Part shown: in pieces, positions 1 through 5,736 of the stretch | Layout: the number at the start of each line of letters is the position of its first letter | Numbering within the stretch: the stretch's first letter is position 1 | Origin: a virus | Virus record (IMG/VR): IMGVR_UViG_3300001097_000021 | Span: 15,175-37,928 of that record | DNA length: 22,754 nucleotides | Strand: one strand, 5' to 3' | Translations under genes and position numbers: made by a program | Notes under the pieces: generated by a model | What the model was told of the DNA's origin: nothing | Seen by the model: the letters and a program-made list of their open reading frames with translations, nothing else | The model's database searches: none

Positions 1-24
1 TACTATATAGTAATTGTTTTATAG

Positions 25-96
25 TCACCCCACAGAGAATCGAACTATGGTTTCTACATTGAAAACGTAGCGTCCTAACCGTTAGACGATGGGGCG
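25..96 (-). tRNA. tRNA-Glu (anticodon TTC)
   Basis: Read on the minus strand this folds as a full cloverleaf. The acceptor stem has seven pairs (one G-U), the D stem starts GTC, and the anticodon stem CTACG/TGTAG carries loop TTTTCAA with anticodon TTC. The T arm contains TTCGATT. The discriminator is A and no CCA is encoded, so the 3' end depends on CCA-adding enzyme. It is the first of three tRNA-type elements behind the duplicated promoter block at 308-442. Confidence 0.93.
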
Positions 97-141
97 TGTT
101 AAAAGGCATCTCACCGATTAAGGACATTATAGTGTGTCTTA

Positions 142-213
142 CTACCAATATAGGAATCGAACCTATGTAAGTAAGAGATACTCGAACTGTCCTAACCACT
201 AGACGAATTAGCA
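142..213 (-). tRNA. tRNA-like element with abnormal anticodon arm
   Basis: The acceptor stem (T1-A72 outer pair, discriminator G), the D arm (almost identical to the neighbouring tRNA-Glu) and a perfect T stem with TTCGATT loop are intact, with the usual spacing. The 17-nt anticodon arm does not fold normally. Pairs 27-43, 28-42 and 31-39 form, but 29-41 and 30-40 are pyrimidine mismatches, and residue 33 is G instead of the near-universal U. The formal anticodon position reads TAT. It could be a decayed gene, a tRNA edited after transcription, or a tRNA-shaped RNA with another role. Identity is left open. Confidence 0.55.
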
Positions 214-222
214 TCTTTAATG

Positions 223-295
223 TGGTTCCAAAGGGAGTCGAACCCTTGACACTCGCATCTTCAATGCGAAGCTCTACCAACTGAGCTACAGAACC
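223..295 (-). tRNA. tRNA-Phe (anticodon GAA)
   Basis: A complete cloverleaf on the minus strand. Acceptor GGTTCTG pairs with TGGAACC, the D arm is TAGCTCAGTTGGTAGAGC, the anticodon stem TCGCA/TGCGA carries loop TTGAAGA (anticodon GAA), and the T arm contains GGTTCGACTCC. Discriminator A, no encoded CCA. It is promoter-proximal to the duplicated TACCTTTG blocks. Confidence 0.95.
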
Positions 296-307
296 ATTAT
301 TTATTTT

Positions 308-347
308 GTTGTTACAAAGGTATATATTTTATTTCATTATACCTAAT
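308..347 (-). promoter_or_regulatory. Putative tRNA promoter, copy 1
   Basis: On the minus strand this 40-bp block contains TACCTTTG (315-322), matching the Bacteroidota -7 consensus TAnnTTTG. It lies about 20 bp before tRNA-Phe. The -33 position reads TAG rather than TTG. The whole block is repeated exactly at 403-442. Confidence 0.6.
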
Positions 348-402
348 GTTTTTTAAAATAAATTAATTTATTTTTTTTATTATTAATATGTCAAAGTACG
401 TT

Positions 403-442
403 GTTGTTACAAAGGTATATATTTTATTTCATTATACCTAAT
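403..442 (-). promoter_or_regulatory. Putative tRNA promoter, copy 2
   Basis: An exact second copy of the block at 308-347, 95 bp upstream, again with TACCTTTG (410-417) on the minus strand. It follows the terminator at 466-495, so it probably gives a second start for the tRNA-Phe, tRNA-like and tRNA-Glu transcript. Confidence 0.55.
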
Positions 443-465
443 TTTTTATCGTTTTTTTTTTTAAC

Positions 466-495
466 AAAAAAAAGCTTGGCGGTTAGGCCAAGCTT
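466..495 (-). terminator. Rho-independent terminator of the 27-codon gene
   Basis: Minus-strand stem AAGCTTGGC/GCCAAGCTT with a six-base loop, followed by an uninterrupted run of T. It separates the small gene at 522-605 from the tRNA promoters. Confidence 0.85.
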
Positions 496-521
496 ATCAT
501 CAATATTATTAAACTAAATAG

Positions 522-605
522 TTAACACATGACATTACTTGTCCTTCCTAGGCTAAAATCGGCCTCGGCTATAAAGAATTCAAATATGTTGTTATTAGTT
601 TTCAT
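522..605 (-). CDS. Small ORF, 27 aa, with own promoter and terminator
   Basis: ATG to TAA, 27 codons; the product begins MKTNNNIFEFF and ends SNVMC. It is acidic to neutral and has no signal peptide or membrane segment. I do not recognise it. Support comes from its context. A canonical host-type promoter lies 29 to 59 bases upstream (634-664) and a strong terminator 27 bases downstream, so the transcript would be about 160 nt with this as its only evident ORF. It could equally be a small regulatory RNA in which the ORF is incidental. Confidence 0.5.
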   Translation of the reverse strand: MKTNNNIFEFFIAEADFSLGRTSNVMC

Positions 606-633
606 TTTTTTGTTTTTGTTTATTATATATATG

Positions 634-664
634 CAAAGATACACACAAAGTACTTAAAAAACAA
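634..664 (-). promoter_or_regulatory. Bacteroidota-type promoter for the 27-codon gene
   Basis: Minus strand: TTG (662-664), 20-bp spacer, TATCTTTG (634-641). This matches the -33 TTG and -7 TAnnTTTG elements read by the Bacteroidota primary sigma factor. The predicted start of transcription is about 20 nt before the ATG at 605. Confidence 0.8.
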
Positions 665-705
665 GTATTTTTTAATCTTTTTTTAAAAGTTTTTTTTAAG
701 TACTT
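648..705. repeat. 14-bp perfect inverted repeat over the -33 element
   Basis: AAGTACTTAAAAAA at 648-661 is mirrored by its complement at 692-705, 30 bp apart. The left arm lies inside the spacer of the promoter at 634-664 and touches its -33 TTG. The right arm is just downstream of the gene ending at 735. It may be an operator dyad, or a terminator for the upstream gene. Confidence 0.5.
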
Positions 706-734
706 GATTTATAGTTGTTTTACATATTTTTTTT

Positions 735-989
735 TCATTTAAATTGTTCACCTCTAGACTCCATATCTTCCATTTTACTAGATAATACATTTTTTTGATC
801 TTGAATTGAATCTAATTCACTTCTACGTGTTAATGAAAATAAACCATCAATTTCATATTCTTCCAATTCTTTTTGTAATTTAAAATATAGTTTACTTAAT
901 TGATTCCATTTTTTATCCACTAGAACATATTCTGGGTTATATCTATAATCCAATGCTTCTTTAAGTAATTTTTTAATTAATATTTTCAT
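735..989 (-). CDS. Virion-type small protein with capsid-targeting-like N-terminus
   Basis: 84 aa, beginning MKILIKKLLKEALD. This short amphipathic helix ending in Glu is nearly the same as the start of the next gene upstream (MKRLIKQLLNEG). The rest is charged and helix-prone, with a likely coiled coil from about residue 25 to 75. There is no membrane segment and I recognise no family. T4 internal proteins and Alt begin with comparable capsid-targeting peptides that the prohead protease removes after Glu, so a packaged internal protein is plausible (inference). Its 5' flank matches that of the neighbouring 804-aa gene almost base for base. Confidence 0.75.
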   Translation of the reverse strand: MKILIKKLLKEALDYRYNPEYVLVDKKWNQLSKLYFKLQKELEEYEIDGLFSLTRRSELDSIQDQKNVLSSKMEDMESRGEQFK

Positions 990-993
990 ACTC

Positions 994-1018
994 TATAAAT
1001 ATCTAATAAAACTAAAAA
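994..1018 (-). promoter_or_regulatory. Candidate phage late-type promoter or leader motif
   Basis: Minus strand reads TTTTTAGTTTTATTA followed by GATATTTATA, ending five bases before the ATG at 989. The same arrangement with the same spacing is at 3431-3455. The T-rich half overlaps the stop of the 804-aa gene. There is no TAnnTTTG here. Confidence 0.4.
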
Positions 1019-3426
1019 CATCGTACAGATATTCGAGCTATTTCTCGCAACGATGCTTTAATCATTAATTTATTTTCATTCACCCACTGTGTATTATCTT
1101 CACTTCTAATTCGGTAAACCTCTTTAGATATAGCATCATTAATATCATAAGTAACTAACATTAACGGATTTATTAACTTATTAACACCAACGTTCTGTAA
1201 TGTATTGGTGATTTGGATAGCTTCTTCGTTATCATCTTTTAAACCTAAATATTCAATAATCTCACTAGAATTTAATAAATAGACATCTCTATACATGTTA
1301 TTATTATTTAATATGTAATTAGATACGTATTCTTTAATCTTATTTATTTGAAAATCTAAGAATTTTTTTGCTGGTTCATACATATAAAGATTTTCCCATC
1401 TTGTATCTTCATCGTATACTGAATAATTAAAATAACTAATAGCTTCAATATATTTTTCGTTAATAATATTAATCATTTTATCGTTAAATTCTTTATTAAA
1501 GTCTGTTTGAGTTTTCTTACCCAAATATAATTTATAATTAAGATAATCTTTTATCGTTTTACTGTTAGTTATTTTTAAGTCCTTTAAAAATAATGAAGTG
1601 ATGTATCTAGTTAATTTATCACTACTAGTTTTTACGTTACTTAATTCAGCACTAAGAGAATTTGTTAAATCAACCAAATTAATTTCATCACCTACCCTAA
1701 GATAATAACTCAACTTTTTATGGTAATTGACAGATGCTTCTTTAACCTCACCAATAAATTCATCACTAGCACCAAACTTACTCTTAAGATCATTTAATAT
1801 ACCATCTAATGAGTCAACATTTTTATACGTTAAAGCCCCAATAGTGTATTGTATTGAATAAAAACTAATAGGTCTAGATTCATTATTATTATTATTAGTT
1901 TTTGGTTCTATACGTTTATTTGGGTCACCACTTGTAAAATCTTTTACATTATCATAAAAATTAACTTGAATACCTAGTTCTTTTGCTTTGTTAATAAGTG
2001 AATCGTTAATCTCATCACCAGCGAATACATCAATTGATATAATAAACTTACTAGCATTTGGTATTTCATTATTATCAGACACAACTCTATCCTCCATTTC
2101 ATCACCACTACCTTGTTTCATGTATTCTGGTGTTTTTGGGTATTGCCAATAATCAACTGACATGACTTTATAGTTATAACCTAATTTAGTACCATCAACT
2201 TTAATTCTAACGGAATTTTGAGTTCTAAACTTACTACCATAACCTTGGGCGGTACTTTTTGAACGACTTAAAGACATAAAATAATTTTTATTTTTAGTCT
2301 TTTCACTGGCACTTACAGCTGGTGTTAAATAAAATGAATTAGTATCTAAAATATTATCTAACCTACTTACATTTGTAAAATGATATAATATAGGTGAGGC
2401 ACCTTCTACTATTAACCCTTCACTTAGTTTTTGTTTAATATAATCAATAGTTTTAACTTCATATTGTAATTCCAATTTTCTTTCATTACTATTTTTACCT
2501 AAATTACCTACATTATTTCGTCTATTTGGTTTAACCATATATTCTTTAAATTCATTTTCATCATAATCAAAACTTTTAACTATTTTCGCTATATTTGGAT
2601 GATATTCAAATATCGCTTTAATTGCTTCATCATCTTTTTGATTATAAATGTCTTTGGCGATTTCTTCGGCTTGTTTATCATTAAATTCAATGTTACTGTA
2701 TGGTATTAAATCTTTTAATAACCATTCACCAACTGATTTAAAATTCATCACATACTTATTACATAACTCAAAAAATTTATTTGATATACCTAATTCATAA
2801 GCCTTTAATAATGCGATTAAATAAATAAAACTTTCATCATAACTTAATTTAATGTTTGGTGAAATTTCATAATCATATCTACTGGCAAATAATAATACCC
2901 TACTACTTAAACGTGAATTAATTACACTTGAATTAGGTTTACTAGGGTTAATAAATTTACTATTTGCATCACGTAAAGCTCTTCTAGTAAATATAAGTTT
3001 ATTACGATTTAATAAAACCTCATTTAACGATATATCTCTAGTATTGAAATATTCTTTAAAATTGTTTCCTTCATAATCAATTGTATCATTATCATTATTG
3101 TTTAAATTACTAGTAACGTTACTATAATTTTCATAGTCACCAATATATACAAAGTCACTATCCCTTATTACTTCATTTTTATGATGATCAACATCATTAA
3201 TCATGTCAACATATAATAGTAAAGCAAGTCTTGCAGCACCACCTTTTGCGTAAATATTTTCATCAACTAAATAAATTTCTTTATTTAACTCACTAGCTAA
3301 ATTAGTATTTAATTTAGCTAATTTTTCAATAATGTCTCTATCAATAGTGATTAATTCGTCATATGAACCCTCAAATAATAAATCATTGATCCCTTCATTT
3401 AACAGTTGTTTTATTAATCTTTTCAT
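1012..3426 (-). CDS. Large virion-type protein with ART-like domain
   Basis: 804 aa with three visible parts. (1) Residues 1-12, MKRLIKQLLNEG, resemble a capsid-targeting peptide. (2) Residues 61-96 contain GGAARLALLL and RDSDFVYIGD, recalling the GGxxR...DxDF signature of polymerase-beta-type nucleotidyltransferases; this is weak. (3) Residues 346-470 contain LYHFTN (H349), YFMSLSRS (382-389), VRIKVDG and EMEDRVV (E445). This is the order expected of an ADP-ribosyltransferase fold (H or R, then an S/T-rich strand, then a catalytic E). About 330 C-terminal residues have no recognisable domain. T4 Alt, a packaged ADP-ribosyltransferase injected with the DNA, is the obvious analogy, but that is inference. 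Stop codon is TAG. Confidence 0.7.
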   Translation of the reverse strand: MKRLIKQLLNEGINDLLFEGSYDELITIDRDIIEKLAKLNTNLASELNKEIYLVDENIYAKGGAARLALLLYVDMINDVDHHKNEVIRDSDFVYIGDYENYSNVTSNLNNNDNDTIDYEGNNFKEYFNTRDISLNEVLLNRNKLIFTRRALRDANSKFINPSKPNSSVINSRLSSRVLLFASRYDYEISPNIKLSYDESFIYLIALLKAYELGISNKFFELCNKYVMNFKSVGEWLLKDLIPYSNIEFNDKQAEEIAKDIYNQKDDEAIKAIFEYHPNIAKIVKSFDYDENEFKEYMVKPNRRNNVGNLGKNSNERKLELQYEVKTIDYIKQKLSEGLIVEGASPILYHFTNVSRLDNILDTNSFYLTPAVSASEKTKNKNYFMSLSRSKSTAQGYGSKFRTQNSVRIKVDGTKLGYNYKVMSVDYWQYPKTPEYMKQGSGDEMEDRVVSDNNEIPNASKFIISIDVFAGDEINDSLINKAKELGIQVNFYDNVKDFTSGDPNKRIEPKTNNNNNESRPISFYSIQYTIGALTYKNVDSLDGILNDLKSKFGASDEFIGEVKEASVNYHKKLSYYLRVGDEINLVDLTNSLSAELSNVKTSSDKLTRYITSLFLKDLKITNSKTIKDYLNYKLYLGKKTQTDFNKEFNDKMINIINEKYIEAISYFNYSVYDEDTRWENLYMYEPAKKFLDFQINKIKEYVSNYILNNNNMYRDVYLLNSSEIIEYLGLKDDNEEAIQITNTLQNVGVNKLINPLMLVTYDINDAISKEVYRIRSEDNTQWVNENKLMIKASLREIARISVRCF

Positions 3427-3430
3427 ATTC

Positions 3431-3455
3431 TATAAATATCGAATAAAATTAAAAA
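3431..3455 (-). promoter_or_regulatory. Candidate phage late-type promoter or leader motif
   Basis: Minus strand reads TTTTTAATTTTATTC followed by GATATTTATA just before the ATG at 3426. It differs from the motif at 994-1018 at only two positions. Confidence 0.4.
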
Positions 3456-3482
3456 GGACTTTATAACCACCTTTTATTTTTG

Positions 3483-3570
3483 TACGGAGGGTTGGATTCG
3501 AACCAACAATTGTATCTTACGTTTGCTATAGGGCCTAAACCTACCGACTTTACCATTTGTCTACCACCGC
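3483..3570 (-). tRNA. tRNA-Leu (anticodon TAG)
   Basis: A class II tRNA of 88 nt on the minus strand. D stem GAC/GTC, anticodon stem GTAGG/CCTAT with loop TTTAGGC (anticodon TAG), a long variable arm, and T stem GTTGG/CCAAC with TTCGAAT. The acceptor has one T-T mismatch; discriminator A; no CCA. Confidence 0.9.
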
Positions 3571-3602
3571 ATTTAATAGTTGTTCAACATATGAACATAT
3601 TG

Positions 3603-3675
3603 TGAGGATAATTGGACTCGAACCAATGATATCTGAAATGTAAGTTCAGTGCTTTAGCCACTAAGCTATATCCCC
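3603..3675 (-). tRNA. tRNA-Val (anticodon TAC)
   Basis: Acceptor GGGGATA/TATCCTC, D arm TAGCTTAGTGGCTAAAGC, anticodon stem CTGAA/TTCAG with loop CTTACAT (anticodon TAC), T stem ATTGG/CCAAT with TTCGAGT. Discriminator A, no CCA. It lies 32 nt upstream of tRNA-Leu on the same transcript. Confidence 0.94.
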
Positions 3676-3679
3676 AAAT

Positions 3680-3708
3680 GGGTAGACATTTGACTGCGTG
3701 GTCTACCC
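3680..3708 (-). other. Stable hairpin just 5' of tRNA-Val
   Basis: GGGTAGAC and its complement GTCTACCC flank a 13-nt loop, five bases before tRNA-Val on the minus strand. No T run follows, so a terminator is unlikely. It may be a processing signal or part of a structured leader. The rest of 3709-3805 holds only a 17-codon ORF (3728-3781) and a small GCTTC/GAAGC hairpin; I see nothing firmer there. Confidence 0.4.
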
Positions 3709-3805
3709 CGTCACCATGATGATTTAATTATCCGTTTATGCATTCGTCAATAATTATCTCATCAACACAAGTGTGCTTCATTTAGAAGCCTGTGTGTACT
3801 TATCG

Positions 3806-4102
3806 TTAACCTACCTTTATAAATTCTTCTTTATCAATGGATTTTGTTATCCATCGATTTAATTCTGAACCTTTTATTTCAGCACTAAACACTGTTGTAC
3901 CTAAATCTTCGGATAATTTTAACCCTTCTTTTATACCAAATTCTGGATTTAAATTAGATTCAGTTGTTGGTATTGGAAATTGGTAAATTCCATCAACCAA
4001 CGCTACTTTATAATATAAATTACCACTTAAATAATGACTAAATTGAGCCATAACTTTTGATTTATATAAATCTTTTTTAATTTCATTTGTGTTAATAACC
4101 AT
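3806..4102 (-). CDS. Conserved-looking phage protein, unknown function
   Basis: 98 aa, starting MVINTNEIKKDLYKSK. The centre (AQFSHYLSGNLYYKVAL, then YQFPIPT) looks like a compact beta-rich fold, followed by LSEDLGTTVF and a C-terminal helix with GSELNRWI. There is no signal peptide, membrane segment or catalytic motif. The composition resembles small proteins found across T4-like phages, but I cannot assign a role. It is the first complete gene after the small basic ORF at 4127-4294 and is probably cotranscribed with it. Confidence 0.75.
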   Translation of the reverse strand: MVINTNEIKKDLYKSKVMAQFSHYLSGNLYYKVALVDGIYQFPIPTTESNLNPEFGIKEGLKLSEDLGTTVFSAEIKGSELNRWITKSIDKEEFIKVG

Positions 4103-4126
4103 TTTATTTTAGTTTATTTTATTTAT

Positions 4127-4294
4127 TTATTTACGCTTTCTCTTCATCATTTTTTTCAACATTTTTTTCAACATTTTAGTGATTACTTTACCACTTGGGA
4201 TATAACTAAATATCGTTTTACCATTTGACGAAAGACCACTTCTAGATCCCTCAAACGTACCACTTAATTTTTCACTATAATTTTCTTTTTCCAT
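4127..4294 (-). CDS. Small basic protein, 55 aa
   Basis: ATG (4294) to TAA, 55 codons. The N-terminal half is polar (MEKENYSEKLSG, then SRSGLSSNGK). The C-terminus is strongly basic and methionine-rich (KMLKKMLKKMMKRKRK), as in small nucleic-acid- or membrane-binding peptides. It lies between tRNA-Cys and the 98-aa gene on the same strand. The repeat-like Lys/Met tail is encoded by two copies of ATGTTGAAAAAA. Not recognised. Confidence 0.55.
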   Translation of the reverse strand: MEKENYSEKLSGTFEGSRSGLSSNGKTIFSYIPSGKVITKMLKKMLKKMMKRKRK

Positions 4295-4320
4295 TTTATT
4301 TTATTTAATTTTATTTATAG

Positions 4321-4393
4321 AACCAACAGTCAGATTCGAACTGACGAATAACAGTTTTGCAGACTGCCCCATTAACCACTTTGGTATATTGGC
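4321..4393 (-). tRNA. tRNA-Cys (anticodon GCA)
   Basis: Acceptor GCCAATA pairs with TGTTGGT, with G-U at the first and sixth pairs. Anticodon stem GCAGT/ACTGT with loop CTGCAAA (anticodon GCA), T stem GTCAG/CTGAC with TTCGAAT. Discriminator T, the known identity element of tRNA-Cys. No CCA. It starts seven bases after a strong terminator on the same strand, so its promoter is not obvious. Confidence 0.94.
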
Positions 4394-4400
4394 AAATTAA

Positions 4401-4432
4401 AAAGCCCATCTAAAAATTTTTAGATGGGCTTT
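4401..4432 (-). terminator. Perfect palindromic terminator
   Basis: A 32-bp perfect palindrome (AAAGCCCATCTAAAAA and its complement), GC-rich at the base, with a T run following on the minus strand. It is placed to end the transcript of the lipopeptide gene at 4454-4537. Because it is symmetrical it could also act on the plus strand. Confidence 0.8.
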
Positions 4433-4453
4433 AAATATTATTAGTTATTTTTA

Positions 4454-4537
4454 TTAACCTAAACAAGTACAACCCATCAAACCCACTACTAGTAGTGAAC
4501 ATAATATTAAAATGACTAAGTTGTTTAATGTTTTCAT
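4454..4537 (-). CDS. Tiny lipoprotein-like peptide, 27 aa
   Basis: ATG (4537) to TAA. It has an N-terminal Lys, a hydrophobic core (LVILILCSLLVVGL) and MGCTCLG at the end, so it is a signal peptide with a lipobox-like Cys at position 23 and almost nothing after it. It would give a minute lipopeptide or an entericidin-like membrane peptide. It is a complete transcription unit: canonical promoter at 4603-4633, leader of about 60 nt, and terminator at 4401-4432. Lysis-accessory, superinfection-exclusion or toxin-like roles are possible; none can be shown. Confidence 0.65.
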   Translation of the reverse strand: MKTLNNLVILILCSLLVVGLMGCTCLG

Positions 4538-4602
4538 AATTTATTTTTTGTGAGTTACCTCTATTTTATTTAATAAATATAACCTTATTTATTAAAGTTA
4601 CA

Positions 4603-4633
4603 CAAAGGTACTAAACTTTTTCCAATAAGTCAA
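4603..4633 (-). promoter_or_regulatory. Bacteroidota-type promoter for the lipopeptide gene
   Basis: Minus strand: TTG (4631-4633), 20-bp spacer, TACCTTTG (4603-4610). Its -33 region is TTGACTTATT, which is repeated in mirror orientation at 4661-4670 in front of the plus-strand gene. Confidence 0.82.
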
Positions 4634-4670
4634 GCTTTTTTATATTTATTTTAAAAACAGTTGACTTATT
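4624..4670. repeat. Mirrored -33 boxes between divergent genes
   Basis: AATAAGTCAA (4624-4633) and its complement TTGACTTATT (4661-4670) each hold the -33 TTG of a divergent promoter. The plus-strand promoter would be TTG-N20-TATTATTA (4684-4691), a weak -7, and would start transcription about at the ATG of the gene at 4695, giving a nearly leaderless mRNA. Confidence 0.45.
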
Positions 4671-4694
4671 ATTTTAAAATCACTATTATTAGTT

Positions 4695-5021
4695 ATGATC
4701 AAAGGTTACGTATATTTATTAATGACGAATAGTGAAAATGGTGAGGTTTTTAAAATAGGAATCACTAAAAATAACCCATTAGAACGAATTAAACAATTAT
4801 CTACTGGTAATGATAAGAAGATCACATTAATTAATTCTTATCAATCTCAAAACTATTTAAAAATAGAAAGATTTCTACATAGAAAATATTTAACTAAAAC
4901 TGAAGCTGGTAACGAATGGCGAAATCTTTCTATCGAACAAACGATATCGTTTTTAGATGATTGTATCGAAGCTGATAATAATATAAAATTTCTATTAAAA
5001 AATAACCCATTTTACGATTAA
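4695..5021 (+). CDS. T5orf172 / GIY-YIG-like protein
   Basis: 108 aa. The N-terminal strand GYVYLLM, then FKIGIT with RIKQLSTGN, and a downstream IERFLHRKYL...EWRNLS match the order seen in T5orf172/MUG113 domains of the GIY-YIG nuclease superfamily. In these, the GYVY and KIG strands replace GIY and YIG, R stands in the first helix, and E is in the later helix. Family members occur free-standing in many phages and are often annotated as putative nucleases. It is the only sizeable complete gene on the plus strand and is convergent with the gene at 5031. There is no DNA-binding extension, so a homing role is not evident. Confidence 0.78.
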   Translation: MIKGYVYLLMTNSENGEVFKIGITKNNPLERIKQLSTGNDKKITLINSYQSQNYLKIERFLHRKYLTKTEAGNEWRNLSIEQTISFLDDCIEADNNIKFLLKNNPFYD

Positions 5022-5030
5022 ACTATAACA

Positions 5031-5213
5031 CTAATCTTCTTCAACCCCATCTAAACTTTCACCAGTACAATCATAGTAAGGTGTTTTGGTTGTATCATAA
5101 AAACCAACATATTCTGATTCAATAGCATAAGTTGTTAACTCAACTATTATATTATCTTTTTGCTCGTCATTTAAAGTTTTAATCCATTCTTTTAATCTTT
5201 CACTTGTTGTCAT
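5031..5213 (-). CDS. Small acidic protein, 60 aa
   Basis: Starts MTTSERLKEWIKTLNDEQ. An N-terminal helical half with conserved-looking DEQKDNIIVEL is followed by an acidic tail containing two Tyr-rich turns (YDTTKTPYYD). It has no recognised domain. It begins 11 bp after the 168-aa gene and is the last gene of the operon started by the promoter at 6937-6967. Opposite-strand transcription from 4695 converges on it. Confidence 0.65.
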   Translation of the reverse strand: MTTSERLKEWIKTLNDEQKDNIIVELTTYAIESEYVGFYDTTKTPYYDCTGESLDGVEED

Positions 5214-5224
5214 ATTCTATTTTT

Positions 5225-5731
5225 TTAATCCCACCAATTATTTATTTCTGTCTCAATCAACTTAAAAACAATTTTATTACATCTAGCGGCATTTATGTTA
5301 CTAATTAGTATTGCTTTCTCTTTATTGGTTAGTGTATTATATTTACTGTTAACTTGGTTATATATCCTAGGGTATTTTTCAAAATACTCACTAAACCTTT
5401 CTGAAATTTCAGTAACTGTTAACTCATAACCATTAGACTTATTTTTTACTGGTACAACATTAATTTTACTAGAATAATATTCAAACCACTCACTACCGTA
5501 ATAATCCTCTTGGGCTTTATCAATCAACCTATAACATAACATCATTTTTTCAGAATCACGCTTGGATGATAAATGCCTATTTTTACCGCCAATATATTTA
5601 GCTTGATGTTTAATTTTTGTTTTTAAAATTTCATAAATAAAATTTTGGTCCCAATCTTTATCTTTGAATATAACTGGTATCCACCTAATTATGTTTTTAA
5701 CGCCTTCAAAAAAATACCTAATTCTCCACAT
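5225..5731 (-). CDS. Conserved-looking phage protein, 168 aa, unknown
   Basis: Starts MWRIRYFFEGVKNIIRWIP. The segment GVKNIIRWIPVIFKDKDWDQNFIYEILKTKI, with later EKMMLCYRLIDKAQEDYY, is a pattern I associate with an uncharacterised protein common in large myoviruses; I know no activity for it. It is mainly helical and basic in the first half. The Arg/Trp-rich N-terminus could sit at a membrane or nucleic acid, but no membrane helix is clear. It ends 5 bp before the RlaP-like gene's stop in reading direction, so the two are cotranscribed. Confidence 0.75.
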   Translation of the reverse strand: MWRIRYFFEGVKNIIRWIPVIFKDKDWDQNFIYEILKTKIKHQAKYIGGKNRHLSSKRDSEKMMLCYRLIDKAQEDYYGSEWFEYYSSKINVVPVKNKSNGYELTVTEISERFSEYFEKYPRIYNQVNSKYNTLTNKEKAILISNINAARCNKIVFKLIETEINNWWD

Positions 5732-5736
5732 ATTTA

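Noticed and set aside
308-442. CRISPR-like repeat pair
   Set aside because: Only two copies, the spacer is AT-rich low-complexity DNA, no array continues, and the repeats contain a promoter element before tRNA genes.
1012-3426. KptA/Tpt1 2'-phosphotransferase as the firm identity of the 804-aa protein
   Set aside because: Although a 2'-phosphate remover would fit the kinase-CPD pathway, the conserved Arg-His-Arg-Arg set of Tpt1 is not visible; only a general ART-like resemblance is supported.
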